From the NCBI RefSeq assembly GCF_001624705.1, contig NZ_JSEO01000005.1, positions 124,001 to 188,000 on the forward strand: a stretch of DNA of 64,000 nt. The letters are read 5' to 3'. Positions 1 to 9,602 of the stretch are shown here, piece by piece (position 1 is the stretch's first letter; each line of letters begins with the position of its first letter). A model generated the notes under the pieces. It did no database searches. It was given only the letters and a program-made list of their open reading frames with translations, and had not been told where the DNA came from. The position numbers were made by a program, and so were the translations under genes. This DNA is from Marinomonas sp. SBI8L (GTDB lineage Bacteria > Pseudomonadota > Gammaproteobacteria > Pseudomonadales > Marinomonadaceae).

Positions 1-104
1 CGTTTCCAATTATTCGGTCATTTTGGTCGCTAAGCGTATTTTAAGCGGTTAAATTTCTCTTACTAATCAGGCATTTGAATCCCTTATATTAAGCAACAAA
101 AGAC

Positions 105-134
105 AAGCAAGATTATTCAGTCTTGCTTTTTTTT
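105..134 (+). terminator. Rho-independent terminator of a gene left of the window
   Basis: An 8-bp perfect stem (105-112 with 121-128) and 8-nt loop run into a long T tract. No gene is visible in 1-104, so the terminated gene is probably outside the window. Confidence 0.8.
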
Positions 135-194
135 CGCTTTTTTTTAAGAGAGGGTATTGCGCTCTCTAGGCTTTGCTCTTATTGTTTATAACAA

Positions 195-210
195 CTTGTA
201 TAGACATGTA
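195..210 (+). promoter_or_regulatory. Possible HutC-type operator before hutU
   Basis: CTTGTATAGACATG is an imperfect dyad (CTTGT against ACATG) 18 bp before the hutU start. It resembles the TGTA/TACA-rich sites of GntR-family HutC repressors. No hutC lies in the window, so the assignment is by resemblance only. Confidence 0.4.
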
Positions 211-226
211 TGTAGGTGAGATAAAA

Positions 227-1921
227 ATGACTGAACAAAATCGCTTTCGTGCTGGCACTGTTAAAGCAGCAACAGGAACAGAACTAACCGCTAAATCTTG
301 GCTAACTGAAGCGCCTATGCGCATGTTAATGAACAACCTAGATCCTGAGGTTGCTGAAAACCCAGAAGAACTGGTTGTTTACGGCGGCATTGGCCGTGCA
401 GCTCGCAACTGGGAGTGCTATGACAAGATTGTTGAGTCACTCACCGATCTAGAAGAAGATCAAACCTTACTTGTACAGTCAGGTAAGCCTGTTGGTGTTT
501 TCCAAACACACAAAAATGCCCCTAGAGTGCTGATTGCAAACTCAAACCTAGTACCACACTGGGCAAACTGGGAGCATTTCAACGAGCTAGATGCCAAAGG
601 TTTGGCTATGTATGGCCAAATGACAGCTGGCTCTTGGATCTATATTGGTAGCCAAGGCATAGTCCAAGGGACTTACGAGACGTTTGTTGAAGCGGGTCGT
701 CAACACTACAATGGCGAACTTGCAGGCCGTTGGGTTCTGACCGCAGGTCTTGGTGGCATGGGTGGCGCTCAGCCATTGGCCGCAACCCTAGCAGGCGCTT
801 GCTCTCTTAATATCGAATGCCAACAAAGCCGTATCGACTTCCGTCTAAACACTCGTTACCTAGATGAGCAAGCAACAGATCTAGACGACGCACTTGCTCG
901 CATCAAAAAATACACAGACTTAGGCGAAGCTCGCTCTATTGGTTTATGTGCCAATGCGGCTGATGTACTGCCTGAACTTGTTCGTCGTGGTGTTCGCCCT
1001 GACATGGTGACAGACCAAACCTCAGCCCATGACCCACTAAACGGTTACCTGCCACAAAACATGAGCTGGGAAACTTACCGTGAACAAGCGGTTAGCGCAC
1101 CAGAAGCAACCGTAAAAGCGGCGAAAGTCTCTATGGCTGAACACGTTAAAGCCATGCTTGCTTTCCAAGAAATGGGCATTCCTACTTTTGACTATGGTAA
1201 CAACATCCGCCAAATGGCTTTGGAAGAAGGGGTAGATAATGCCTTTGATTTCCCTGGTTTTGTTCCTGCTTATATTCGCCCTCTTTTCTGTCGTGGTGTT
1301 GGTCCTTTCCGTTGGGCAGCACTGTCTGGTAACCCAGAAGACATCTATAAGACAGATGCTAAGGTAAAAGAATTAATTGCTGATGATGCTCATCTTCATA
1401 ACTGGTTAGACATGGCCCGCGAGCGTATTCAGTTCCAAGGCTTACCAGCACGTATTTGTTGGGTAGGTCTTGGTCAAAGAGCAAAACTCGGGCTAGCCTT
1501 TAATGAAATGGTACGCTCTGGTGAATTATCAGCACCGGTTGTTATCGGTCGTGATCACCTAGATTCTGGCTCAGTTGCCAGCCCTAACCGTGAAACTGAA
1601 GCCATGCAGGATGGTTCAGATGCCGTATCTGATTGGCCACTATTGAATGCTCTATTAAACACAGCATCTGGTGCAACTTGGGTTTCTTTACACCATGGTG
1701 GTGGCGTAGGCATGGGCTTCTCACAACACTCAGGCATGGTAATCGTGGCTGACGGTAGTGATGATGCAGCAGAACGTATTGCTCGTGTACTCACCAATGA
1801 TCCGGGTACAGGTGTTATGCGCCACGCAGATGCAGGCTACGATATCGCCATCAACTGCGCCAAAGAACAAGGCTTGAACCTACCTATGGTTGAAGCAACA
1901 CAAACAAATAAAACAAAATAA
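227..1921 (+). CDS. hutU: Urocanate hydratase
   Basis: Urocanase converts urocanate to 4-imidazolone-5-propionate, the second step of histidine degradation, in the cytoplasm with tightly bound NAD+. The glycine-rich NAD-binding loop GLGGMGG is at about residues 174-180. The C-terminal part carries the ARICWVGLG segment with the expected catalytic cysteine and the [13 protein letters not shown] and [10 protein letters not shown] family signatures. The frame is open from 173, but ATG 227 (564 aa, near the usual 555-560) follows a GTAGGTGAG ribosome site and begins with the family-typical TEQNRFR. hutH follows after 24 bp, so the two are co-transcribed. Confidence 0.97.
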   Translation: MTEQNRFRAGTVKAATGTELTAKSWLTEAPMRMLMNNLDPEVAENPEELVVYGGIGRAARNWECYDKIVESLTDLEEDQTLLVQSGKPVGVFQTHKNAPRVLIANSNLVPHWANWEHFNELDAKGLAMYGQMTAGSWIYIGSQGIVQGTYETFVEAGRQHYNGELAGRWVLTAGLGGMGGAQPLAATLAGACSLNIECQQSRIDFRLNTRYLDEQATDLDDALARIKKYTDLGEARSIGLCANAADVLPELVRRGVRPDMVTDQTSAHDPLNGYLPQNMSWETYREQAVSAPEATVKAAKVSMAEHVKAMLAFQEMGIPTFDYGNNIRQMALEEGVDNAFDFPGFVPAYIRPLFCRGVGPFRWAALSGNPEDIYKTDAKVKELIADDAHLHNWLDMARERIQFQGLPARICWVGLGQRAKLGLAFNEMVRSGELSAPVVIGRDHLDSGSVASPNRETEAMQDGSDAVSDWPLLNALLNTASGATWVSLHHGGGVGMGFSQHSGMVIVADGSDDAAERIARVLTNDPGTGVMRHADAGYDIAINCAKEQGLNLPMVEATQTNKTK

Positions 1922-1945
1922 TAAACCTTGCGGAGAAGCAAATTC

Positions 1946-3499
1946 ATGTTTGAATTTACCCTAATTCCAGGAAAGATCACCCTGGCAGACCTACGCCAGA
2001 TCAGCCGTCGCCACGTCAAGATTACCCTTGACCAAAGCGCTGTTGCAGACATTCACGCCAGCACTCAGGTTGTGAATGATGTAATCGCTGAAGACCGCAC
2101 TGTTTATGGTATCAATACTGGGTTTGGTCTATTGGCCAATACCCGTATTGCCGCCGAAGACTTAGAAGAACTACAACGCAGTATTGTCCTATCCCATGCC
2201 GCTGGCATTGGCGAGCTAATGGACGATGCGACGGTCAAAATGATCATGGCGCTTAAGGTGAATAGCCTAGCGCGTGGTTTCTCTGGTATTCGTTTATCTG
2301 TGATTGAAGCCCTTATCACCCTGATCAACAAAGAAGTTTACCCATGCATTCCACAAAAAGGTTCTGTGGGCGCATCGGGTGACTTAGCGCCTTTGGCTCA
2401 TATGAGCGCTGTATTATTAGGTGAAGGCCAAGCTCGCTATAAAGGTGAAGTCTTGTCAGGCCAAGCTGCCCTTGCCATTGCAGGTCTAGAGCCAATTACC
2501 TTGGCACCAAAAGAAGGTCTAGCATTGCTTAATGGTACTCAAGCATCAACAGCCTTTGCATTAGAAGGTTTGTTCCATGCAGAAGACCTATACGCGTCTG
2601 CCATTGTGTGTGGTTCCCTGTCTGTTGAAGCAGCCCTAGGTAGCCGTCGTCCATTCGACGATAGAATCCATCAAGTGCGTGGCCACCAAACACAAATTGA
2701 TGCCGCTGCGGCTTATCGTCATCTACTGACTGATCGCAGTGATTTGGGCGAATCTCATGTTGGTTGCGAGAAAGTACAAGACCCTTATTCACTTCGTTGC
2801 CAGCCACAAGTGATGGGAGCCTGCCTAGACCAGATCCGTAATTCAGCAAACACACTTTTGGTTGAAGCTAACTCGGTATCCGATAACCCATTAGTCTTTG
2901 CAGCTGAAGGGGACATCATTTCTGGTGGTAACTTCCACGCAGAACCTGTGGCATTTGCAGCGGATAACCTAGCCCTAGCAATTTCTGAAATCGGCAGTTT
3001 GTCAGAACGTCGTATGGCACTTCTGATCGACAGCAGCTTGAGCAAGCTACCCCCTTTCCTTGTTGATAATGGCGGTGTTAACTCTGGCTTTATGATTGCT
3101 CAAGTCACCGCAGCAGCGCTTGCCAGTGAAAACAAAACCTTTGCTCATCCAGGCTCTGTAGATAGTTTACCAACATCCGCTAACCAAGAAGACCATGTTT
3201 CTATGGCAACCTTTGCGGCACGTCGCCTAAAAGATATGTCAGAAAATACCCGTGGTATCTTGGCCGTTGAAATTCTGTCTGCAGCACAAGGCCTAGACTT
3301 CCGTGCACCACTTAAGTCCACTGAATTACTTGAGCAGGCGAAAGCAGAATTAAGAGCCCGTGTGCCTTTTTATGATAAAGACAGATACTTTGCGGCTGAC
3401 ATTGAAAAAGCCAATGACCTACTAGCAGAAGCGGTACACAATAGCTTGATGCCAGCAGGTCTACTACCAAGCTGTGGCCCGACACCTGCAAATGCCTAG
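1946..3499 (+). CDS. hutH: Histidine ammonia-lyase
   Basis: This enzyme deaminates L-histidine to urocanate, the first step of the hut pathway. The self-cyclising Ala-Ser-Gly triad that forms the MIO prosthetic group is at residues 143-145 in [23 protein letters not shown] near the N-terminus and the SDNP and GNFHAEP segments are family signatures. The frame is open from TTG 1928, but CGGAGAAG is correctly spaced before ATG 1946, giving 517 aa. hutH sits directly behind hutU, a common gammaproteobacterial order. A strong hairpin with a T run follows, which may separate hutUH from hutIG. Confidence 0.97.
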   Translation: MFEFTLIPGKITLADLRQISRRHVKITLDQSAVADIHASTQVVNDVIAEDRTVYGINTGFGLLANTRIAAEDLEELQRSIVLSHAAGIGELMDDATVKMIMALKVNSLARGFSGIRLSVIEALITLINKEVYPCIPQKGSVGASGDLAPLAHMSAVLLGEGQARYKGEVLSGQAALAIAGLEPITLAPKEGLALLNGTQASTAFALEGLFHAEDLYASAIVCGSLSVEAALGSRRPFDDRIHQVRGHQTQIDAAAAYRHLLTDRSDLGESHVGCEKVQDPYSLRCQPQVMGACLDQIRNSANTLLVEANSVSDNPLVFAAEGDIISGGNFHAEPVAFAADNLALAISEIGSLSERRMALLIDSSLSKLPPFLVDNGGVNSGFMIAQVTAAALASENKTFAHPGSVDSLPTSANQEDHVSMATFAARRLKDMSENTRGILAVEILSAAQGLDFRAPLKSTELLEQAKAELRARVPFYDKDRYFAADIEKANDLLAEAVHNSLMPAGLLPSCGPTPANA

Positions 3500-3556
3500 G
3501 CTATGCATAAACAGTGTCATTAGGGCGAAGTAATACCCAGCCCAGCTAGCAAAAAA

Positions 3557-3592
3557 ATAGGCCAGACTTTTAAAGTACTGGCCTATCTTTTT
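3557..3592. terminator. Hairpin terminator or attenuator between hutH and hutI
   Basis: A 9-bp perfect stem (3557-3565 with 3578-3586) extends inward through ACTTT/AAAGT. It is flanked by an A run on the left and CTTTTTAT on the right, so it could work in both directions. It implies partial termination after hutH or a separate promoter for hutI. Confidence 0.75.
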
Positions 3593-3639
3593 ATAACAGG
3601 CCTCAACATTAGGCCTAACAATAACAACAAGGGGTTGTC

Positions 3640-4863
3640 ATGACTCAGGCATTCAAATTCGATTCTCTTTGGCATGGTTTTCACCTTACCACCATGCATC
3701 AAGGCCAGTATCACAACATAGAAGACGCTGCGATTGGCGTCGTCGGTGAACACATAGCTTGGATAGGAAAGCATGCCGACCTCACAGATTACAGCAGTGA
3801 TGAGAGCCATGATCTCGGTGGTGGTTGGGTCACACCCGGCTTAATAGATTGCCATACTCATCTCGTCTTTGGTGGTAATCGCGCCAATGAATTCGAGCAA
3901 AGACTCAACGGTGTCAGCTACCAAGACATCGCAGCCCAAGGTGGTGGTATCGCCTCTTCGGTAAAATCTACCCGAGAAGAAAGCCACCAAGAATTGTTTG
4001 AAAGTGGCAAACGCCGTCTTATTTCCCTGTTAAAAGATGGAGTCACTAGCCTAGAAATTAAGTCAGGTTATGGTCTTTCCCTAGAACATGAAGTGAAGAT
4101 GTTGGAAGTCGCTAAAGAACTTGCAGAAGCCTTCCCCGTTGATATCAAAACCACCTGTCTCGCAGCCCATGCGTTACCACCGGAATACAAAGGCCGCAGT
4201 GATGATTACATAGAGCACTTATGTTCAGAAGTCCTGCCTAAAATCGCAGAATTAGGCATAGCCGATGCGGTTGATGCATTTTGTGAAGGCATAGGCTTTA
4301 ATCCAGCTCAGGTTGAGAAATACTTCAAAGTTGCTCAAGCGTTAGGCTTACCCGTAAAACTCCATGCGGAGCAACTCTCTTCCCTAGGTGGCACCACATT
4401 GGCAGCGCGTTATCAGGCATTATCTGCGGATCATCTAGAGTTTATTACTGAAGATGATGTGGCCGCCATGGCAGAATCAGGCACAGTCGCTGTCATTTTA
4501 CCCGGCGCTTATTTCACCCTCAAAGAAACACAAAAGCCGCCAATTGATTTATTACGCCGTTACAAAGTCCCTATGGCAATCGCCACAGATGCAAACCCAG
4601 GCACTTCACCAGCCCTGTCTTTGCGCCTTATGATGAATATGGCCTGCACCCTGTTTGGTCTCACACCAGAAGAAGCCCTCGCCGGCACAACCATACATGC
4701 GGCTAAGGCACTTGGTTTAGCAGAAAGTCATGGCGAACTTGCTGTGGGCAAACTGGCTGACTTTGTTTGCTGGGATGTGGAGAGCCCTGGTGAGCTAAGT
4801 TATTGGTTAGGTGGTAACCTGATGAAATCTCGCATTAAATCTGGAGCCCTTGCTAATGTCTAA
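3640..4863 (+). CDS. hutI: Imidazolonepropionase
   Basis: This metal-dependent amidohydrolase opens the ring of 4-imidazolone-5-propionate to give N-formimino-glutamate, step three of histidine degradation. The metal-binding HxH (DCHTH, residues 72 and 74) follows the beta-strand [10 protein letters not shown]. Later metal ligands appear in [10 protein letters not shown] and [10 protein letters not shown]. The length of 407 aa matches the family. AAGGGG precedes ATG 3640. The 3' end overlaps the hutG start by 8 bp, which indicates translational coupling. Confidence 0.97.
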   Translation: MTQAFKFDSLWHGFHLTTMHQGQYHNIEDAAIGVVGEHIAWIGKHADLTDYSSDESHDLGGGWVTPGLIDCHTHLVFGGNRANEFEQRLNGVSYQDIAAQGGGIASSVKSTREESHQELFESGKRRLISLLKDGVTSLEIKSGYGLSLEHEVKMLEVAKELAEAFPVDIKTTCLAAHALPPEYKGRSDDYIEHLCSEVLPKIAELGIADAVDAFCEGIGFNPAQVEKYFKVAQALGLPVKLHAEQLSSLGGTTLAARYQALSADHLEFITEDDVAAMAESGTVAVILPGAYFTLKETQKPPIDLLRRYKVPMAIATDANPGTSPALSLRLMMNMACTLFGLTPEEALAGTTIHAAKALGLAESHGELAVGKLADFVCWDVESPGELSYWLGGNLMKSRIKSGALANV

Positions 4864-5665
4864 GATTGCTAACCCCTTTAACTTTCATCAAGGCGAAAGC
4901 CCTATCTTGGTGAGCATGCCTCACTCTGGACTTGCCTTGTTAGATCATATGCAAGAGACCTTAAGCGAAGCGGCTAAACCTTTACCTGATACTGACTGGT
5001 ATATCCCTGAGCTTTACGACTTTCTGGCCGAATTAGATGTCACTGTGATCAGTGCAAACTACTCACGCTATGTGGTGGACCTAAACCGTCCAGTGGATGA
5101 CAAACCTTTATACAGCACTAAAACAACAGGCCTTTTTCCTGATATTTTATTTGCTGATGAACCCGTCTTTTTACAAGGTAAAAACCACACAGATAGTTTA
5201 AAGGCGCAAATCAAAGAGGATATTTGGCAAGCCTATCACGGTAAAATTGCTAAAGAGCTTGAACGCATAAAAGCCAAGTTTGGTTATGCTATTTTGTTTG
5301 ATGCACACAGTATTGCGGCACAAGTGCCCATGCTATTTGAAGGCACCTTGCCTGACTTTAACTTTGGTAATAATGATGGTGCCGCTTGCGATGTAAGGCT
5401 TTTGACTCAGCTAGATGAGATCATTGCTGAAACAGACTATAGCCATGTCGCTAATGGTCGCTTTAAAGGAGGCTATATTACTCGCTCCTTTGGTCAGCCA
5501 GAACAAGGTATTCACGCAATTCAATTGGAACTATCTCAAGCAACCTACCTAGATGATGCGCTTTTCAAAGAAGGGATTTACCAACTGGATGAAGAGAAGA
5601 AAAAGAAAGTCAGCTCAGTACTAAAGCTACTGATCGAGTACTTACTAACTCAGAACAAACCTTAA
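4856..5665 (+). CDS. hutG: N-formylglutamate deformylase, with a probably replaced C-terminal tail
   Basis: HutG hydrolyses N-formylglutamate to glutamate and formate. The family is recognised by [15 protein letters not shown], the DAHSI metal site and [24 protein letters not shown]. Its presence implies the five-step route through formiminoglutamate deiminase; hutF is not in the window. TTG 4850 is possible, but ATG 4856 lies 9 nt after GGAG and gives 269 aa. The last 22 codons are odd: a second, diverged hutG tail lies 1.9 kb downstream, after the AAA/DUF4276 module, so this 3' end may have arrived with the insertion. HutG function is probably kept. Confidence 0.95.
   Translation: MSKIANPFNFHQGESPILVSMPHSGLALLDHMQETLSEAAKPLPDTDWYIPELYDFLAELDVTVISANYSRYVVDLNRPVDDKPLYSTKTTGLFPDILFADEPVFLQGKNHTDSLKAQIKEDIWQAYHGKIAKELERIKAKFGYAILFDAHSIAAQVPMLFEGTLPDFNFGNNDGAACDVRLLTQLDEIIAETDYSHVANGRFKGGYITRSFGQPEQGIHAIQLELSQATYLDDALFKEGIYQLDEEKKKKVSSVLKLLIEYLLTQNKP
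5600..5614 (+). repeat. Left copy of a 15-bp direct repeat flanking the AAA/DUF4276 module
   Basis: AAAAAGAAAGTCAGC inside the hutG 3' end is repeated exactly at 7545-7559, in the same coding phase (KKKVS). The two copies bracket 1.93 kb containing both module genes and look like insertion-site ends. Confidence 0.8.
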
Positions 5666-5674
5666 TTTGCATTT

Positions 5675-5713
5675 TAACTCCTACATGATTCTTAGATATT
5701 CATATAGGAGTTA
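5675..5713. terminator. Hairpin after hutG
   Basis: Fourteen-base arms (5675-5688 with 5700-5713) match at 13 positions around an 11-nt loop. There is no T run, so this may be an mRNA end or processing structure of the hut operon, or part of the inserted element. Confidence 0.5.
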
Positions 5714-5822
5714 TGTTAAAGCTATAGATTACATTTAAAGAAGTGGACTGTAATGTTATAAATAGGTACAAATATATTAATCTGGCAAAGACAATAATGA
5801 CAATTCATAACAAGGTGATTTC

Positions 5823-6944
5823 ATGAATACCCTTAACATATCGCACCTTGCCAAAATAAAGATAAAAGGGTTCAAATCTATACTAAGTCAAGAGCTAGAG
5901 TTTGGCCCTTTGTCCATTTTAATTGGCGCAAACGGTGCAGGTAAATCTAATCTCATATCACTTTTCACATTCTTAAGACACCTTTCAGAAGGTAAATTAC
6001 AAAACTACGTTGAACAAAATGGCTTCGCTAGCAACTTTTTCCATTTTGGGCCGAAGCATACAAATAGAATTCACTTAGATATTAAAATTGGAGCTAACTC
6101 TTATAATGCTGATTTAGAGTATGCCCCTTACTTCGACTCTCTTACTTTTTCTCAGGAACATTGTACTTACGAAGGATCTAAAAAAACTTTTTCTATAAAG
6201 GGCTCAAAAGGTGAAAGCGGTCTATTACCAGGGAGCAATGTTGACAGTGAATATGTGAGTAAATATACCAGAGCATATTTGAATCAATGTAGAGTTTATC
6301 ACTTCCACGACACAGGCCCAACAGCCGCATTTAAACGAGCTTCAGATTTAAATGCTATAGATTACTTATACTCAGATGCGGGTAACATTGCAGCATTTCT
6401 TTATTATCTTAAAAATTCCTCAGACAGTGATTGTATAAAAAGTTATCGAAAGATAATAAAAGCGATTCAAACTGTTGCCCCTTTTTTCCATGATTTTTAC
6501 CTCGAGCCATTAGGACCAGAGGGAAATAAGAAAATCATTTTAAAATGGATCCATAAAGAACACGAGGACCCATTTTCAGCAAATCAGCTATCTGACGGAA
6601 CAGCTCGCTTTATTTGTATGGTTACTCTTTTTCTTCAACCTGAATTTTTCCGCCCTAAAACAATTGTTTTAGATGAACCAGAACTAGGCTTACACCCAGC
6701 TTCTCTAGAAGTACTTGCAGATATTGTTAAACATACCTCAAAAAGCTGTCAGGTCATTTGTTCAACTCAATCTGTTACTTTTGCAAATCAATTTGCTCCT
6801 GAAAACTTCATTGTTGTTGATCAAAAAAAAGGGGTCTCAAGTTATAAACGGCTCAATCCAAAAGACTTAGAAGCATGGCTAGAAGAGTATGATATGGGAG
6901 ATATTTGGAATAAAAATCTAATCGGGGGACGTCCTGAATGGTAA
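5823..6944 (+). CDS. AAA/SMC-like ATPase (OLD/AAA_21 type), candidate defence ATPase
   Basis: This 373-aa P-loop ATPase belongs to the ABC/SMC-like AAA_21 group. The N-terminal strand pair IKIKGFKSI is typical of RecF/OLD-like ATPases. Walker A is GANGAGKS (35-42), the signature-like motif LSDGT is at 256-260, Walker B is IVLDEPE (281-287), followed by H291 and the switch-like ICSTQS (312-317). The stop overlaps the next start by 7 bp, so the two proteins are co-produced. ATPase + TOPRIM-like pairs of this layout (for example PARIS AriA/AriB and AbiL-type systems) act in phage defence; a similar role here is inference. The gene is clearly more AT-rich than hut, consistent with transfer. Confidence 0.85.
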   Translation: MNTLNISHLAKIKIKGFKSILSQELEFGPLSILIGANGAGKSNLISLFTFLRHLSEGKLQNYVEQNGFASNFFHFGPKHTNRIHLDIKIGANSYNADLEYAPYFDSLTFSQEHCTYEGSKKTFSIKGSKGESGLLPGSNVDSEYVSKYTRAYLNQCRVYHFHDTGPTAAFKRASDLNAIDYLYSDAGNIAAFLYYLKNSSDSDCIKSYRKIIKAIQTVAPFFHDFYLEPLGPEGNKKIILKWIHKEHEDPFSANQLSDGTARFICMVTLFLQPEFFRPKTIVLDEPELGLHPASLEVLADIVKHTSKSCQVICSTQSVTFANQFAPENFIVVDQKKGVSSYKRLNPKDLEAWLEEYDMGDIWNKNLIGGRPEW

Positions 6945-7537
6945 GGCTTGCAATTTCTGTTGAAGGAACAACAGAAGAAAAATTCGTGTCTCAAGTATTA
7001 ATGCCTTATTTAATGTCGCACAATATTTACGCTACACCGATATCTCTAAAAGGAAACGTAAGCATTGATCGTATTGCTAATGAGATAAATAAACTCGCGC
7101 ACAACTATGATTATGTAACGTCATTATATGATTTTTATGGCTTTAAAAGGAAAGAAGTTCAGGAAACAAAACAATCTCTAGAGAACAGAATTAAAGCCTC
7201 CATCAATCCTGATATTGCACATAAAGTCATACCCTACGTGCAGATGTATGAGTTTGAAGGAATTTTATTTTCCTGCCCCCAAACATTATCAATTGAGCTC
7301 ATAGATGAGACACTTGAACATTGGGCAAATAACATTCTAAAAGAATTTAATTATAATCCTGAAGCAATTAACAATTCACCTCAAACAGCCCCATCTAAAC
7401 GCCTAGAAAAAGATACTGATTATAGCAAAGTCATTGATGGCCCAAATATTGCCGAAGCTATAGGCGTTAATAAACTAAGAGAAATGTGCTCTGGCTTTGA
7501 TGCTTGGATAGCATCTTTAGAAAATATAAAAGCTTGA
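6938..7537 (+). CDS. DUF4276-family TOPRIM-like protein, partner of the upstream ATPase
   Basis: This 199-aa protein fits DUF4276, thought to have a TOPRIM-like nuclease fold. SVEGTTEEKF places the conserved acidic residue at E9, with further acids at 13-14. LYDFYGF places an aspartate at 65. VQMYEFEGILF (102-112) is the family hallmark. Such acids would bind Mg2+ in a nuclease centre. Coupling to the ATPase by a 7-bp overlap suggests a sensor/effector pair. The target is unknown, and phage defence is inferred from similar gene pairs, not shown here. Confidence 0.8.
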   Translation: MVRLAISVEGTTEEKFVSQVLMPYLMSHNIYATPISLKGNVSIDRIANEINKLAHNYDYVTSLYDFYGFKRKEVQETKQSLENRIKASINPDIAHKVIPYVQMYEFEGILFSCPQTLSIELIDETLEHWANNILKEFNYNPEAINNSPQTAPSKRLEKDTDYSKVIDGPNIAEAIGVNKLREMCSGFDAWIASLENIKA

Positions 7538-7544
7538 TCAAGGA

Positions 7545-7610
7545 AAAAAGAAAGTCAGCCCACAACTTAAACGCCTCATAGAAGCCTTAATTGCTGTGGG
7601 CCAACCCTAG
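7545..7610 (+). pseudogene. Orphan hutG 3' end (displaced C-terminal tail)
   Basis: Read in the phase of the repeat, this stretch encodes KKKVSPQLKRLIEALIAVGQP and a TAG stop. The intact hutG ends [21 protein letters not shown] and TAA; about 13 of 22 positions agree, and both keep LK-LIE and a terminal proline. It is therefore the old hutG C-terminus cut off by insertion of the ATPase/DUF4276 module. Its first 15 bp (7545-7559) are the right copy of the direct repeat. It has no start of its own. Confidence 0.85.
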
Positions 7611-7788
7611 AGCAAAGAATATTGGAAACCTTTCAAGAGAGGGATTCAAAAGAGCTCAGGCTTTTGAACTTTTTCTTGAAGGCCACCCCAATAAAAAGGG
7701 AACGCTCTCATTAGCAGGTCCTGCTAAAACTTTTAAACGGGCTTAACCTCCATCAAAGCGAGATTAAACCTATAAAACTAACCAAGCC
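7611..7788. other. Non-coding stretch after the insertion
   Basis: Two inverted repeats are visible: TTCAAAAG at 7645-7652 with 7661-7668, followed by CTTTTTC, and TTAGCAGG at 7711-7718 with 7720-7727. The first is a weak terminator candidate. A 45-codon open stretch (7609-7743, plus) has no start and no recognisable product. No gene is called here. Confidence 0.5.
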
Positions 7789-8820
7789 TTACAACACTGG
7801 GGAGAATAAGAGACTTGTCCCCTGCATCATGATGACTCCCATAACACAAATAAAACTCGCTGCCCCAAGCTTTAAAATGAGCTCTCGCCAATGAGAACCT
7901 TTGCTTGCAGGCTTTAAAAAGCGACGCAACAAAGCACCGCCCTTAATAGACACAAATGCTAAGAAAGAGATGGCCGCGCCAGTCCCCATGCCCATAGCAA
8001 TAGCCCCTATCATCCCTAACCAATAAATCCCTAATGATTTAGCAAAAATCAGCACGAGTAAGGCGCCACTACAAGGGCGAATACCTATGCTCAAGACAAT
8101 ACCAAGATAGTCTTTAAGGTTTTTTGCCTGATCAATATCATCAGGGCTTGCATGATGTTTATGGCCGCAACCACAGGCATGGTCATGCTCATGGCTATGA
8201 TCGTGATCCTGGCTATGGCTGTGACTATGCTCGTCATGACTATGGTCATGGCTGTGATCATGTTCATGGCTGTGATCATGTTCATGACTGTGTTCATGGT
8301 TATGGGCTTTAGCGTTCGCTTTTTGCTTGAGAAAGTCTCGAATACTTTTCCAAGCCAGATGCAAACCCAATAAAATCATGGCCACAAAACTCGCATCTAT
8401 CAGATAACTCGCCTTGCTATTTACCTCTCGCATACTTGTCTCTAAGACAAATAGCAATGCACTTACTAAAACGATCGCCACCAACGCCTGCAACAAGGCA
8501 GCACTGATAGAGAGTATTAAACTGGTTTTCACTTTCGTCGGGTGAGTACTTAAATAACTCACCATAATCACCTTGCCATGCCCAGGCCCTATGGCATGTA
8601 AAAAGCCATAACTGATACTGGCTGCAGACACATAAAACACAGCTTTTAATGGGTGTTCATGGGCCAAGCTAAGTAGCTGGCTAATACTGCGTGTTAGGTC
8701 TCTTTGCCAAGCTTGTAACTCAATAAATACATAGGGCATTAAAGGCCATACATAGAGATAAAAGCCACTGGCTAAAAGCAGTCCTAAACAGGCTAAAACA
8801 TAAGGATAAAAGCGGGTCAT
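7789..8820 (-). CDS. zevB: NicO-family metal permease, ZevB-like
   Basis: This 343-aa polytopic membrane protein belongs to the NicO/RcnA nickel-cobalt transporter family. HAIGPGHGKVIMVSYL carries the family's first histidine motif, and IGIRPCSGALLVL the second. Between them is a roughly 50-residue cytosolic loop of His-Glu/Asp-Ser repeats (about 172-222), ending CGCGHKHH. In this context, next to a DUF1007 protein and znuCBA, it matches ZevB of the Haemophilus ZevAB zinc-utilisation pair rather than a nickel exporter. It is the last gene of the minus-strand zinc operon. Confidence 0.85.
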   Translation of the reverse strand: MTRFYPYVLACLGLLLASGFYLYVWPLMPYVFIELQAWQRDLTRSISQLLSLAHEHPLKAVFYVSAASISYGFLHAIGPGHGKVIMVSYLSTHPTKVKTSLILSISAALLQALVAIVLVSALLFVLETSMREVNSKASYLIDASFVAMILLGLHLAWKSIRDFLKQKANAKAHNHEHSHEHDHSHEHDHSHDHSHDEHSHSHSQDHDHSHEHDHACGCGHKHHASPDDIDQAKNLKDYLGIVLSIGIRPCSGALLVLIFAKSLGIYWLGMIGAIAMGMGTGAAISFLAFVSIKGGALLRRFLKPASKGSHWRELILKLGAASFICVMGVIMMQGTSLLFSPVL

Positions 8821-8910
8821 ACCATCACCCTTTTAGGCTGTCCTTTACCTACCCAATGGGTAAACATTTCACTCATCCTTTTCGTTACAGGATTGATAAT
8901 CATGATGACG

Positions 8911-9546
8911 TTATTGACACGCAATCTGACTTTCTTGTGCAAAAACCGCCCCTAGCGTTAGGTCAGGGCTAGCATCTATCGGCATAGCCCAAGCTTGACT
9001 GATTTGCTCCATACTTGGCTCAGATTCCACTACCTGCCTTTTACACACACTGCTTAGAGCATCACTAAGCTGTAGGTCATTAGCGCTAGGCCAAGACATC
9101 TCAATGAAATAACTTGGATCAAACACCTGAATCCCCAATTCGCCTTGATCTAGCAACAAAGGTTCGTCAAAACCCAGATAAAAACTAAACACGACATCTA
9201 TGCCATCTAGGGTGACTCGCTCTAAACTGGCATCTAAATTAGCTAAAACTTCTTTATTCCAACTCACTTGGGTAAAAAAAGAGTCACGCTTTAAATTATC
9301 AATCAGTCCTTTGGCGACCTGCTCAAGGCTGGTGACCTGTTCCTGCTTTTCTAAGTTTTTACCTTCTAAAAGATAAACCGATGTCATGGGATCAAAGCGC
9401 CAAACCATATTGATGCCGTAGACCTTTTTATCTTCGCCATCAACATAGGTTTGAACATCTATCCAAGCGTGAGGGTGGGCGTGTGCATATAAGGACATTA
9501 AGCCAAATACCAGAGGTAAAAAAACTAACTTAATTACTGATGACAT
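8911..9546 (-). CDS. zevA: DUF1007 periplasmic protein, ZevA-like
   Basis: This 211-aa secreted protein starts with a signal peptide (LVFLPLVFGLMSLYAHA) followed by HPHAWIDV, the histidine-containing opening of mature DUF1007 proteins. YFIEMSWP further on is also typical. ZevA works with the membrane protein ZevB in zinc acquisition. It lies 57 bp after znuA and 90 bp before the zevB-like gene, on the same strand, so all are probably controlled by the Zur site upstream of znuC. Confidence 0.85.
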   Translation of the reverse strand: MSSVIKLVFLPLVFGLMSLYAHAHPHAWIDVQTYVDGEDKKVYGINMVWRFDPMTSVYLLEGKNLEKQEQVTSLEQVAKGLIDNLKRDSFFTQVSWNKEVLANLDASLERVTLDGIDVVFSFYLGFDEPLLLDQGELGIQVFDPSYFIEMSWPSANDLQLSDALSSVCKRQVVESEPSMEQISQAWAMPIDASPDLTLGAVFAQESQIACQ

Positions 9547-9602
9547 ACGCCTACCCTTTTGTTTTACGCTGAATTATTTCTTTCCCTTGTTATGGCTCAG
9601 CA

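Noticed and set aside
7609-7746. 45-codon open stretch after the orphan hutG tail
   Set aside because: No start, no recognisable product, and it spans inverted repeats.
8124-8373. Plus-strand ORFs within the zevB-like gene
   Set aside because: They are antisense translations of the His-repeat region.
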